DNA of 23,186 nucleotides from an uncultured Georgenia sp. (GTDB taxonomy: Bacteria; Actinomycetota; Actinomycetes; Actinomycetales; Actinomycetaceae): contig NZ_CALGNQ010000011.1 in assembly GCF_937958535.1 (NCBI RefSeq), forward strand, positions 1 through 23,186. The letters are read 5' to 3'. A program made the translations under genes and the position numbers. Below are positions 1 through 10,700 of this stretch, piece by piece (position 1 is the first letter of the stretch; the number at the start of each line of letters is the position of its first letter). Below the pieces are notes generated by a model, which did no database searches, had not been told where the DNA came from, and saw only the letters and a list, made by a program, of their open reading frames with translations.

Positions 1-641
1 GCCTGCACCGGATGAGCGGGGCGATGGTGCGCGCCTCGTGGCGGGTGGCCGGTGGCCAGATCCTCGGCGCCGCCGTCGCGCTGCTCTGCGCACTGCCGCT
101 GGTGCGGATCTTCATCAATTCCGGCGCCGACTACAACGGCAGCGGGTTCGAGTCGATGCCCGTCACCCTCGCCGAGGCCGCGGCGACCGTCGCCGGGGCG
201 AACTGGCCGGTCCTCGCGCCGTGGATCGGCGCCCTCGGCGCGTTCGCGGCCGGCTCCAACACCGTGTCGAACATGATGTTCGCCCTCTTCCAGTTCACCA
301 CCGGGCAGAGCATCGGGGCCGACAGCCCGGAGACCATCGTCGCGGCCCAGGCGGTCGGCGGCGCGGCCGGGAACATGATCGCGGTGCACAACGTCGTCGC
401 GGCAGCCGCGACGGTCGGCCTGCTCGGCCGCGAGGGACCGCTGATCCGCAAGTCGCTCATCCCGATGACGTACTACCTGCTCGCAGCGGGCTGCTTCAGC
501 TTCATCTGGGTGTACGGGTTCGGGCTCAACGTCGGCACGGTGCTGCTCGTCCTGCTCCTCGCGGGCCTGGCGGCCACGGTGCTGCGGCTGCGGACGCGCA
601 CGGAGAGCCGCAACCACGACCTCCAGCTCGACCGGGTCTGA
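1..641 (+). CDS. lctP: L-lactate/glycolate permease (LctP family), 3' part only
   Basis: The open frame runs in from the left edge (codons from base 3) and stops at 639-641, so only about the last 212 residues are present; family members are about 550 residues. The visible part has several hydrophobic segments and typical LctP-family C-terminal blocks: GSNTVSNMMFALFQ, AAQAVGGAAGNMIAVHNVVAA and LIRKSLIPMTYY. Family members (LldP, GlcA) are inner-membrane proton symporters for L-lactate, D-lactate and glycolate. The gene converges with the glycolate oxidase cluster: its stop codon lies 2 bases from that of glcF, and the two stops share the palindrome TGAGCTCA. The context makes glycolate a plausible substrate, but lactate and glycolate cannot be told apart from sequence. 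The family call is firm; the specificity is inference. Confidence 0.9.
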   Translation, partial: LHRMSGAMVRASWRVAGGQILGAAVALLCALPLVRIFINSGADYNGSGFESMPVTLAEAAATVAGANWPVLAPWIGALGAFAAGSNTVSNMMFALFQFTTGQSIGADSPETIVAAQAVGGAAGNMIAVHNVVAAAATVGLLGREGPLIRKSLIPMTYYLLAAGCFSFIWVYGFGLNVGTVLLVLLLAGLAATVLRLRTRTESRNHDLQLDRV

Positions 642-643
642 GC

Positions 644-2104
644 TCAGCCGCAGCCGCCGCTCCCGCACGCGCAGCCGCCCGCCCCGGTGGCGGCCGCGGG
701 GCGGGCCTGGGTCTCGCCCGCGCCTCGCAGCAGCACCTCGGGGCCTGTGCCGCGCAGCGAGGCGTCGAGCACGAGGACGAGGTGGGCGGTGGCGATGTGC
801 CGGCCGCGGCGGGCCAGGGCGTCGGTGATCTGGAGCAGGCAGCCGGGGTTGGAGGTGACGAGGAGGTCGGCCTGGGTGGCCGCGACGTTCGCCGCCTTGC
901 GGTCCCCGAGCTCACGGGCGGGCTCGGGGTGGGTGAGGTTGTAGATGCCCGCCGAGCCGCAGCACATGTCGCCCTCGGCGACCTCGCGCACGGTGAGGCC
1001 GGGGATCTGGTCGAGCAGCTGCCGCGGCTGCGAGCGCACCCGCTGGGCATGGGAGAGGTGGCAGGCGTCGTGGTAGGCGACGGTGACCGGCAGCGGGTGA
1101 CGGCGGGCGACGGGGCCGAGCTCGACGAGCACCTCGGAGATGTCGCGCACCCGGGCGGCGAAGTCCCGTGCCCGCTCGGCGTAGTCCGGGTCGTCGGCGA
1201 GGAGGTGGGCGTAGTCCTTCATCGTCGAGCCGCATCCCGCGGAGTTGACGACGATGCGCTCCACCCCGGTCTCGGTGAAGGCGTCGATCAGCGCGCGGGC
1301 GTAGTCCAGCCCCTCGCGCTCGCGGCCGGAGTGGACGGACAGCGCACCGCAGCAGCCCTGTCCGGGTGGGGTGACGACGTCGCAGCCCTCGAGGTTGAGG
1401 ACCCGGACGGTCGCGGCGTTGACCCCGGGGTAGAACTCGCGCTGCACGCAGCCCAGGAGCAGCCCGACCGTCATCCGACGCTCGCCGCGGGCGGGCACGA
1501 ACGCCGGGATGCGCACCTGTCGCTCGACCGGCGGGGCGACCGCCTCCATCGTCGCGAGCGTCGGGGAGATGCGCTCCAGGACGCCGCTGCGCCGCACCAG
1601 CCGGCTCAGCCCGCTGCGCTGGTAGAGGGCGAGCGGCCCGCGCAGCAGGCGCAGCCGCCCGGGGTGGGGGAAGAGGGCGAAGATGCCTGCGCGCAGCACC
1701 CGGTCGCGCAGCGGACGGTGCCCGCTCCCGCGCCGCTCCACCTGCTGGCGGGTGGCCTCGATGAGCTTGTCGTACTGGACGCCGGAGGGGCAGGCCGTCA
1801 CGCAAGCCATGCAGCCCAGGCAGTTGTCGATGTGCCGCACCATCGAGGCGGACATCGGCTCTCCCTCGTTGCCCTGCTGCATGAGGTAGATCCGGCCGCG
1901 CGGGGAGTCCATCTCCTCTCCCCACAGCGCGTAGGTGGGGCAGGCGGGCAGGCAGAAACCGCAGTGGACGCAGTCGGCGATGAGCTCGGGGGACGGCGGG
2001 TGGTGGTCGTCGAAGGCCGCCTCGGTGAGCAGGTCGGGCAGGGTGGTGCCGGCCTGGGCGGGCAGGTCACCGCCCCGCTGGCCCCGCGGCGTGTCGACAC
2101 TCAT
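644..2104 (-). CDS. glcF: Glycolate oxidase iron-sulfur subunit GlcF
   Basis: This 486-residue protein is the electron-transfer subunit of the GlcDEF glycolate oxidase, passing electrons from the flavin subunits toward the membrane quinone pool. Two ferredoxin-type CxxCxxCxxxCP clusters are visible (Cys45/48/51/55 and Cys95/98/101/105). Two CCG domains follow (C219 with CCG at 251-253; C348 with CCG at 381-383), as in heterodisulfide-reductase-like subunits. It is longer than E. coli GlcF (about 407 residues), with an N-terminal extension of about 40 residues and a Gly/Cys-rich tail (CACGSGGCG). The ATG overlaps the glcE stop by one base (TGATG), indicating translational coupling. It is the last gene of the aceB-glcD-glcE-glcF series. 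The related LutA/LldE family of lactate oxidases has a similar layout, but the GlcD and GlcE neighbours favour GlcF. Confidence 0.93.
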   Translation of the reverse strand: MSVDTPRGQRGGDLPAQAGTTLPDLLTEAAFDDHHPPSPELIADCVHCGFCLPACPTYALWGEEMDSPRGRIYLMQQGNEGEPMSASMVRHIDNCLGCMACVTACPSGVQYDKLIEATRQQVERRGSGHRPLRDRVLRAGIFALFPHPGRLRLLRGPLALYQRSGLSRLVRRSGVLERISPTLATMEAVAPPVERQVRIPAFVPARGERRMTVGLLLGCVQREFYPGVNAATVRVLNLEGCDVVTPPGQGCCGALSVHSGREREGLDYARALIDAFTETGVERIVVNSAGCGSTMKDYAHLLADDPDYAERARDFAARVRDISEVLVELGPVARRHPLPVTVAYHDACHLSHAQRVRSQPRQLLDQIPGLTVREVAEGDMCCGSAGIYNLTHPEPARELGDRKAANVAATQADLLVTSNPGCLLQITDALARRGRHIATAHLVLVLDASLRGTGPEVLLRGAGETQARPAAATGAGGCACGSGGCG

Positions 2105-3363
2105 CAGATCCCTCCCACGAAGCGTCCGGGCGCCAGGGTGCGGCCGGGGTCGAGCCGGTGCTTGACGGCGCGCATGAGGTCCAGGCCTGCGACCGGCCCC
2201 CAGGCGTCGAGCCCGGCGCGGACGTCGGCCGGGGCCCGCAGCACGACGACGGTGCCCTCACCTGCCGCCGGGGCCACCCGGCGCAAGTCGGTGACGGCGG
2301 CGGCGACCGCCGCGGGTGCCGGCGCCGTGATGCCGGCGTGCAGCACGCCCAGCGCCGACCCGCGCACCGCGACACCCACCCCGTGCCGCTGCTCGGCGGC
2401 ACGGGCCGCCTCCAGGAGGCGGGCGACCCCGGTGAGCGTGGCGGTCGCCTTGGCCAGGACCGGTCCGCCGGGCAGCGCGGACCACCACGCGGGCTCCGCG
2501 CCGACCTCGCCGCCGACGAGCGCAGCGGCCCGTGCCGCCCGCTCCGTGACGGCGTCGGCGGCTCCCTCGAGGAGCACGGCGACCGTGGCGGTGTCCGACC
2601 CGGCCGGCCGGTCGAGCTCGACGGCGGACGGCGCGAGCTGGGAGGCGACCACCTCGCGGGCCGCGGCCGCCACCTCCGCGAGCGGCCCGGTGCGCACGAC
2701 GAACCGGCGCGCCGCCGGGACCGGGTGGAGCCGGAAGGCGGCCTGGACGACGACGGCGAGGGTGCCGTAGGAGCCGGTCATGAGCTTGGCGAGGTCGTAG
2801 CCGGCGACGTTCTTCACCACCTTGCCCCCCGAGGCGGCGACGGTGCCGTCGGCCAGGACGACGGTGGCGCCGAGGACGAGGTCGCGCAGCGCCAGCCGGC
2901 GCAGCCGCCGCGGCCCGCTCACCGCCGTCGCGAGCGCCCCACCGACCGTCGAGCCGCCGTCCAGCCGCTGCCGCGGGGCGTCGACGACGAGCTCCTGACC
3001 GGCACCGGCGAGCTGCTCGCGCAGCACCCGCAGCGGGACCCCGGCCTGGACCGAGACGATGAGGTCCCCCGCCGCGTGCTCGAGCACCCGGTCCAGCGCG
3101 GCGAGCTCGAGGACGACGTCGGCCCGTTCCGGTGGGGCGCCCCAGTCCAGCGCCGTCCCGGCGCCGCGCGGCACGACGGTGAGCCCCTGCGCGGTGCAGT
3201 GCGCCAGCACCCGGGAGACGGCCCCCACCGTGGTGGGCCGGACGACCGCCCCCGCGGGCACGCCGTCGACGGCGTCCTGCTGCGCAGCCTCGCGGACCCG
3301 GCCCTCGCCGGCGAGGCTGCGGGTCAGGGCGGCGAGGTCGACCGCAGGTGCCGTGCGCGGCAT
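2104..3363 (-). CDS. glcE: Glycolate oxidase FAD-binding subunit GlcE
   Basis: This is a 419-residue FAD_binding_4 (PCMH-type) protein, the second flavin subunit of glycolate oxidase. Visible motifs are the FAD-binding PRGAGTALDWG (65-75), GSTVGGALAT (137-146) and the GlcE signature GGKVVKNVAGYDLAKL (179-194). It is somewhat longer than E. coli GlcE (about 350). The frame stays open upstream to 3606, but that stretch lies antisense-frame inside glcD and reads as low-complexity Arg/Pro/His. The ATG at 3363 gives a normal N-terminus and a one-base TGATG overlap with the glcD stop, so I place the start there. The same overlap joins it to glcF downstream. Function as a GlcDEF component is well supported by family and order. 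Confidence 0.92.
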   Translation of the reverse strand: MPRTAPAVDLAALTRSLAGEGRVREAAQQDAVDGVPAGAVVRPTTVGAVSRVLAHCTAQGLTVVPRGAGTALDWGAPPERADVVLELAALDRVLEHAAGDLIVSVQAGVPLRVLREQLAGAGQELVVDAPRQRLDGGSTVGGALATAVSGPRRLRRLALRDLVLGATVVLADGTVAASGGKVVKNVAGYDLAKLMTGSYGTLAVVVQAAFRLHPVPAARRFVVRTGPLAEVAAAAREVVASQLAPSAVELDRPAGSDTATVAVLLEGAADAVTERAARAAALVGGEVGAEPAWWSALPGGPVLAKATATLTGVARLLEAARAAEQRHGVGVAVRGSALGVLHAGITAPAPAAVAAAVTDLRRVAPAAGEGTVVVLRAPADVRAGLDAWGPVAGLDLMRAVKHRLDPGRTLAPGRFVGGI

Positions 3364-4820
3364 CAGAAGACCTCCGCACCGGCCACGGACAGGTCGGTGT
3401 CGCCCCGGCGGCGGGCCGGCGGCGGGCCGCACAGCCGCGGGGTGGGGAACACCTTGCCCGGGTTGGCCAGGGTCGCGGGGTCGAAGGCGCAGCGCACCGC
3501 CTGCATGGTGTCGAGGTCGTCCTGGGTGAACATCCGCGGCATGAACTTCGCCTTGTCGGCGCCGACGCCGTGCTCCCCGGTGATCGACCCACCGTTGGTG
3601 ATGCACAGGTCGAGGATCCCGCCGGCCACCTCCTCGGCGCGCTCGGCCTCGCCCTCACGGGCACCGTCGAAGAGGACGAGCGGGTGGAGGTTGCCGTCCC
3701 CGGCGTGGAAGACGTTGGCGACCCGTACGCCGCGCTCGGCGGCGAGCTCCTCGATCTGGCGCAGCACCTGCGGCAGCGCGGTGCGCGGGATGACGCCGTC
3801 CTGCACGAGGTAGTCGGGGCTGATCCGGCCCACCGCGGCGAAGGCGGACTTGCGGCCCTTCCAGATGAGGGCCCGCTCGGCGTCGTCCTTCGCCACCCGG
3901 GTCTCGAAGGCGCCGTTCTCCCGGCACAGCCGCATGACGGCGTCGAACTCCCCGGCGACGTCGGGACCCGCGCCGTCGAGCTCGACGACGAGCACGGCAC
4001 CGGCGCCCTCCGGGTAGCCGCACGCCACGGCCTTCTCGGCGGCCTCGATGGCCAGGGCGTCCATCATCTCGATCGCGGCGGGGACCACGCCGGCCGCGAT
4101 GATCGCCGAGGTGGCGGCGCCGGCGTCGTCCACGGTGCGGAAGCCGGCCAGGACGGTGCGCACCTCCTCGGGCAGCCGGGTGAGGCGGACCGTCACCTCC
4201 GTGACGACCCCGAGGGTGCCCTCGGAGCCGACGACGGTGCCGAGGAGGTCGTAGCCGGGCGGGTCGGGGGCCTTCCCGCCGAGCTCGGTGAGCTCGCCGT
4301 CGGGGGTGACGAGCCGCAGCCCGGTGACGTGGTTGGTGGTGAAGCCGTACTTCAGGCAGTGCGCGCCGCCGGAGTTCTCCGCGACGTTGCCGCCGACGGA
4401 GCACACCGACTGGCTCGAGGGGTCGGGGGCGAAGTAGTAGCCCTGCGGGTCGGCCGTGTTCGTCAGCTGGAGGTTGACCACCCCGGGCTCGACGACGGCG
4501 CGTTCGTTCTCGACGTCGAGCTCGCGGATGGTGCGCATCTGCGCCAGGACGAGCAGGACGCCCTGCGCGTCCGGCAGCGCGCCGCCGGAGAGCCCGGTGC
4601 CCGAGCCGCGGGCGACGAACGGCACCCCGTGCCGGGCGCAGGCGCGGACGGTGGTCACGACGTCCTCCTCGTCGCGGGCGAGGACGACGAGCCCGGGCAC
4701 CACCTTGTACTGGGCCAGGCCGTCGCACTCGTAGGTGCGCAGCTGCTGGCGGTCGGTGAGGACCTGGTCGGGCGCCAGCGCGGCGCGCAGCTCGCGGGTG
4801 ACCTCGGCCAGTGCAGACAT
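3363..4820 (-). CDS. glcD: Glycolate oxidase catalytic FAD subunit GlcD
   Basis: This 485-residue FAD-linked 2-hydroxyacid oxidase subunit is the catalytic part of glycolate oxidase (glycolate to glyoxylate). Motifs seen: RGSGTGLSGG (71-80) and SVGGNVAENSGG (141-152) for FAD pyrophosphate binding, GSEGTLGVVT (198-207), and the C-terminal substrate-side blocks GDGNLHPLVLF and GEHGVG. Length matches E. coli GlcD (499). The ATG at 4820 is preceded by a strong GAGGAGG ribosome-binding site at about -8. It lies 69 bases downstream of aceB with a hairpin in the gap, and overlaps glcE by one base. Close homologues include D-lactate dehydrogenases; the E. coli enzyme also oxidises D-lactate, so dual use is possible. 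The GlcE/GlcF/malate-synthase context supports glycolate as main substrate. Confidence 0.94.
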   Translation of the reverse strand: MSALAEVTRELRAALAPDQVLTDRQQLRTYECDGLAQYKVVPGLVVLARDEEDVVTTVRACARHGVPFVARGSGTGLSGGALPDAQGVLLVLAQMRTIRELDVENERAVVEPGVVNLQLTNTADPQGYYFAPDPSSQSVCSVGGNVAENSGGAHCLKYGFTTNHVTGLRLVTPDGELTELGGKAPDPPGYDLLGTVVGSEGTLGVVTEVTVRLTRLPEEVRTVLAGFRTVDDAGAATSAIIAAGVVPAAIEMMDALAIEAAEKAVACGYPEGAGAVLVVELDGAGPDVAGEFDAVMRLCRENGAFETRVAKDDAERALIWKGRKSAFAAVGRISPDYLVQDGVIPRTALPQVLRQIEELAAERGVRVANVFHAGDGNLHPLVLFDGAREGEAERAEEVAGGILDLCITNGGSITGEHGVGADKAKFMPRMFTQDDLDTMQAVRCAFDPATLANPGKVFPTPRLCGPPPARRRGDTDLSVAGAEVF

Positions 4821-4855
4821 GCCACAACCTCCTCGTCGGTGCCCGGCCCCGCGGT

Positions 4856-4882
4856 GGGGAGGGCGCGGCGTGCGCCCTCCCC
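4856..4882 (-). terminator. Perfect 11-bp-stem hairpin between aceB and glcD
   Basis: GGGGAGGGCGC (4856-4866) and GCGCCCTCCCC (4872-4882) are exact inverted repeats around a 5-base loop. The hairpin begins 7 bases after the aceB stop. No T-run follows on the minus strand, so it is not a classical intrinsic terminator; partial termination, attenuation or mRNA end protection is possible. The outer CCCC of the minus-strand stem can alternatively pair with the GGGG that follows (4847-4850 on the + strand), giving a competing small hairpin. Confidence 0.5.
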
Positions 4883-4889
4883 TATCGCA

Positions 4890-6479
<1,590 letters not shown>

Positions 6480-6489
6480 TGACGCCGCC

Positions 6490-6527
6490 TTTCGCGCTGC
6501 GGAAAACTGAATCTTCGTTGTGGAAGA
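6490..6527. promoter_or_regulatory. Candidate operator(s) upstream of aceB
   Basis: Two inverted repeats lie between the candidate -10 box and the aceB start. TCTTC-N6-GAAGA (6512-6527) is a perfect 5-bp repeat touching the -10 box. The imperfect TTTCGCGCTGCGGAAA (6490-6505) has half-sites of a TTCCGC/GCGGAA kind seen in IclR-family operators. Position at the likely transcription start fits a repressor site. The regulator is not in the window. Confidence 0.35.
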
Positions 6528-6556
6528 GCGTAGGTGACGTGGCTCACGGGCGTCAA
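6527..6556 (-). promoter_or_regulatory. Candidate sigma-70-type promoter of aceB
   Basis: On the minus strand TTGACG (complement of 6551-6556) is followed after 18 bases by TACGCT (complement of 6527-6532). This is a good housekeeping-type pair for a high-GC organism and would give a leader of about 45 nt before the aceB GTG. The call is by eye only. Confidence 0.45.
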
Positions 6557-6685
6557 AGGCTGGGGCAGCGAGGGCAGCACCCCCTGGTCCCCGGCACGGG
6601 GGGCGACGGCGACGGCGGCCGGCACGACGGCGACGGGTTCGGCTGAGCGGGCGCTGCGGCCGGCGCGGCCCGGGCAGGAGGGCGG

Positions 6686-7684
6686 TCAGTCCCGCGGCGA
6701 GACCCGGGCGACGACGGCGCGGTGGTCGCTCGCCCCGACGTCGAGCACGGTGGCGGCGTCGACGACGTAGCGCTCACCGTCCACCAGGACGTGGTCGATC
6801 GGGGCGCCGACCAGCCGCGGGAGCCGAGCCGGCCAGGTCGCCACCCCGCCCACCCCGGCCTCGGCGGCGGCGTCGACGCACGAGCCGACGTCGCGCATCG
6901 GCGCGTGGTCGAGGGTGGCGTTGAAGTCCCCGGCCACGATGACGCCGTCCTCCGACCGGCACGGCTCGGTGACCGCCACGAGGTCGCGCCGCCACCGCTC
7001 CATCGCGTACCCCGGCTCGTGGGGGCTGATCGGGTGGACGGCGACGAGCACCGGCCCCGAGCCGTCGGCGGGCTCGGCCCGTACGGCTCCGTGTGCGGTG
7101 AGCGGGCTGGCGGACTCGACGTACTCGCCGAGCGCCTGGCTGACGAGCAGCGCGGTCGAGCTGGCGTCCCACGGCCCGGTCGTGCGCGCGAGGACCTGGT
7201 AGGAGGTCCCGGTGCGTGCGGCGAGCTCGGAAGCGATCGCCTCGGCACTGGCCGCGGAGGTCTCCGGCAGCGCGAGCACGTCGGCCCCGGCCTGCGCGGC
7301 GGCATCGGCGACCTGCGCCGGGGAGGCTCCGCCCCCGTAGGTGTTGAGGGTGAACACGGTGAGGGCACCCTCCCGCGCCTCCGGCAGCGGCTCGTCGCCC
7401 AGCCCCCGGTCGTACACCACCCAGCCGTGGGTCACCCCGACGGCGAGGAACACCAGCGCCAGCACGGTCCGGCGCGGCCAGCGGCGCCCGACCAGCGCCC
7501 CGACGAGCACGCCGAGCAGCAGCAGCGCCCCCAGCCCCCCGAAGCCGGCGGCGAGGGCCGTCCGCAGCGCGATGAGCTGGGTGACCGGCGCCGTCGTCGA
7601 GAGCCCCACCCGAGCCGGGTCGAGGCTGACGAGGGCGACCGCCGCGAGCGCCAGGGTGAGCCCCCAGCCGAGAAGCCTGAACAC
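6686..7684 (-). CDS. Membrane-anchored endonuclease/exonuclease/phosphatase family protein
   Basis: This is a 332-residue protein with three N-terminal hydrophobic segments (about 5-20, 37-65, 73-90) followed by a DNase I-fold (EEP) domain. Conserved EEP residues are visible: TLNTYGG (Asn114), ALPETS (metal-binding Glu141), GDFNATLDHAPMR, PIDHVLV and the final SDHRAVVARV. With this topology the catalytic domain probably faces outside. The substrate cannot be told: the fold covers nucleases, phosphodiesterases and phosphatases, and membrane-tethered actinobacterial members are mostly uncharacterised. I chose the GTG at 7684, which begins just before the first membrane segment; a longer frame reaching 7876 would overlap hrpA and adds only Arg-rich sequence. 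It is transcribed divergently from hrpA with a 100-base gap. Confidence 0.82.
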   Translation of the reverse strand: MFRLLGWGLTLALAAVALVSLDPARVGLSTTAPVTQLIALRTALAAGFGGLGALLLLGVLVGALVGRRWPRRTVLALVFLAVGVTHGWVVYDRGLGDEPLPEAREGALTVFTLNTYGGGASPAQVADAAAQAGADVLALPETSAASAEAIASELAARTGTSYQVLARTTGPWDASSTALLVSQALGEYVESASPLTAHGAVRAEPADGSGPVLVAVHPISPHEPGYAMERWRRDLVAVTEPCRSEDGVIVAGDFNATLDHAPMRDVGSCVDAAAEAGVGGVATWPARLPRLVGAPIDHVLVDGERYVVDAATVLDVGASDHRAVVARVSPRD

Positions 7685-7784
7685 CCCGCCATTGTCACCC
7701 GCGGCCCGGCCCCGACCGGCCCGCCGTTCACCGCGAGGAAACGGGCGTGCCCCGGCGCGCTGCGATCGGTGAGAATGGTCCACC
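7685..7784. promoter_or_regulatory. Divergent promoter region, EEP gene / hrpA
   Basis: This 100-base gap must hold both promoters. On the + strand TGAGAAT at 7769-7775 could be a -10 element about 10 bases before the hrpA GTG. There is no purine-rich ribosome-binding site before that GTG, so a leaderless hrpA transcript is possible. No convincing -35 box was found. Confidence 0.3.
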
Positions 7785-10700
7785 GTGAGTGAGCAGCGGG
7801 TTACCGGCACACGTCGGCGGGGGCAGGGGCGCCGGCGCCGTGCCGGCACGCGCCGGCCCGAGCACCGCGGGTACACCCCGGAACAGCTCGCCGCCCGCCG
7901 CGCCGCGGTCCCGCGGATCAGCTACCCGGCCGAGCTGCCCGTCTCGGCGCGCCGCGAGGAGATCGCCGAGGCGATCCGCAACCACCAGGTCGTCATCGTC
8001 TCCGGTGAGACCGGCTCCGGGAAGACGACGCAGCTGCCCAAGATCTGCCTCGAGCTGGGCCGCGGCGTCACCGGGATGATCGGCCACACCCAGCCGCGCC
8101 GGATCGCCGCGCGCACCGTAGCCGAACGGATCGCCGAGGAGCTGGACGTCGAGCTGGGCGGCGCCGTCGGCTACCAGGTGCGCTTCACCGACGAGGTCGG
8201 GCCCACGACGCTGGTCAAGCTCATGACCGACGGCATCCTCCTCGCCGAGATCCAGCGCGACCCGCTGCTGCGCCGCTACGACACGATCATCGTCGACGAG
8301 GCCCACGAGCGGTCGCTCAACATCGACTTCATCCTCGGCTACCTCGCCCGGCTGCTGCCCCAGCGGCCGGACCTCAAGGTCGTCATCACCTCGGCGACCA
8401 TCGACTCCGAGCGCTTCGCCGCCCACTTCGGCCGCGAGGGCGAGGACGGCGAGCGTGTCCCGGCACCGGTGGTCGAGGTCTCCGGCCGGACGTACCCCGT
8501 CGAGATCCGCTACCGCCCGCTCGTGCCCGACGTCGACAGCGAGGACGAGGAGCAGCCGGTGGAGGAGCTCGACCAGCCCACCGCGATCTGCCGGGCCGTC
8601 GACGAGCTCATGGCCGAGGGTCCCGGGGACATCCTCGTCTTCCTCTCCGGCGAGCGGGAGATCCGGGACACCGACGTCGCGCTCGCCGAGCACCTCGGCC
8701 CGCGCTACGCCGGCCGCGCCACACCCGGGCAGCCCGGCGTCGTCGAGGTGCTGCCGCTGTACGCCCGGCTCACCGCCGCCGAGCAGCACCGGGTCTTCGA
8801 GCCGCACCGCCACCGCCGGATCGTGCTGGCGACCAATGTCGCCGAGACGTCGCTGACCGTGCCGGGCATCCGGTACGTCGTCGACCCGGGGACGGCGCGC
8901 ATCTCGCGCTACTCCAACCGCACCAAGGTGCAGCGGCTGCCGATCGAGCCCATCTCCCAGGCCAGCGCCAACCAGCGCGCGGGCCGCTGCGGCCGCGTGG
9001 CCGACGGGGTTGCGATCCGGCTCTACTCGCGGTCCGACTTCGAGTCGCGCCCCGAGTTCACCGAGCCGGAGATCCTGCGCACCTCGCTCGCCTCGGTCAT
9101 CCTCCAGATGACCGCTCTCGGGCTGGGCGACGTGGAGGACTTCCCCTTCGTCGACAAGCCCGACACCCGGGCGGTACGCGACGGCGTCCAGCTCCTCATG
9201 GAGATCGGCGCCCTCGAACCCGACGACGGCGGCCCCACCGGCGCGGGCAGCGGCCCGGGTCGCTACCGGCTCACCGACATCGGGCGCCGCCTCGCCCGCC
9301 TGCCCATCGACCCCCGGCTCGGGCGGATGCTGCTCGAGGCGCAGCGCAACGGCTGCGCGGCGGAGGTCATGGTCATCGTCGCGGCGCTGTCCGTGCAGGA
9401 CGTGCGCGAGCGCCCCGCCGAGCACCAGCAGGCCGCCGACGCCCAGCACCGCCGCTTCACCGACCCGACGTCGGACTTCCTCGCCTACCTCAACCTGTGG
9501 CGCTACCTGCGCACGCAGCAGCGCGACCTGTCCGGCTCGGCCTTCCGCCGGCTGTGCCGCGCGGAGTTCCTCAACTACCTGCGGGTGCGGGAGTGGCAGG
9601 ACGTCGTCGCCCAGCTGCGCCAGCTCGCCAAGCCGCTCGGCCTGACGATGCGGCCGCTCGCGCTGCCCAGCCGCGAGGAGGTCGGGGACGACCCGGCCGC
9701 GGCAGCCGTGGCCGCGGGCCGTTCCGCCGACGCCGCGAGCGCCGACGCGATCCACCAGTCCCTGCTCGTCGGCCTGCTGTCCAACCTCGGCACCTACGAC
9801 GAGCGCCGCCGGGAGTACCTCGGCGCGCGCGGCACCCGGTTCGTCGTCTGGCCCGGCTCCGGGCTGGCGAGGAAGACCTACGACTGGGTGATGGCCGCCG
9901 AGCTGGTCGAGACCTCCCGGCTCTTCGCGCGCACGGTGGCGCGGGTCCGGCCGGAGTGGGTCGAGCCGCTCGCGCAGCACCTGGTGAAGACGGTGTACTC
10001 CGAGCCGTACTGGTCCACCCGCCAGGGAGCGGCGATGGTCCACGAGAAGGTGCTGCTGTACGGGATGACGCTGGTGGCCGACCGCACCGTGCCGCTGGCC
10101 CGGGTCGGCACCGCCGAGGCCCGCGCGCTGGCCCGCGAGATGTTCATCCGCCACGCGCTCGTCGAGGGCCAGTGGCGCACCCACCACCGTTTCTACGCCC
10201 GCAACCGCGAGCTGCTCGCCGAGGCGGAGGAGCTGGAGCACCGCACCCGCCGCCGGGACCTCGTCATCGACGAGCACGGGTTGTTCGACTTCTACGACGA
10301 GCGCATCCCCGACTCCGTCGTCAGCGCCCGGCACTTCGACTCGTGGTGGAAGAAGGCGAGCCGGGAGGACCCCGAGCTCCTCACCTTCACCCGCGAGCTG
10401 CTCTTCGGTGGGGAGCCGGACGTCTCCTCCGCGGACTTCCCCGACACCTGGCGGCAGGGTGACCTCACGCTGCCGCTCACGTACCAGTTCGAGCCGGGCA
10501 CCGCGGCCGACGGCGTCACGGTGCACGTGCCGGTCAGCGTGCTCGGGCGGCTGCGGCCCGACGGCTTCGACTGGCTGGTCCCCGGGCTGCTGCCCGAGCT
10601 CGTCGTCGCCACCATCCGGTCCCTGCCCAAGCGGGTGCGCGTCAAGCTCGTGCCCGCCCCCGACGTCGCGCGCGAGGTCATGGCCCTGCTGCCACAGTGG

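Noticed and set aside
38..2770. A 910-codon open frame on the + strand across the permease end and glcF/glcE
   Set aside because: It overlaps three recognisable genes in other frames, is Arg/Pro/Ala-rich, and has no domain or ribosome-binding site.
3364..3606. N-terminal extension of glcE
   Set aside because: It lies inside glcD, reads as Arg/His/Pro-rich sequence, and the internal ATG at 3363 gives the expected N-terminus and TGATG coupling.
6577..6606. Terminator for the EEP gene from CCCC/GGGG pairing near 6580-6602
   Set aside because: Several alternative pairings of C and G runs are possible and no T-run follows; not distinguishable from base composition.
6534..6685. Small coding frame in the gap between aceB and the EEP gene
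   Set aside because: Low-complexity Ala/Gly/Thr translation, no ribosome-binding site, and the region is better explained as the aceB promoter plus the 3' end of the EEP gene.
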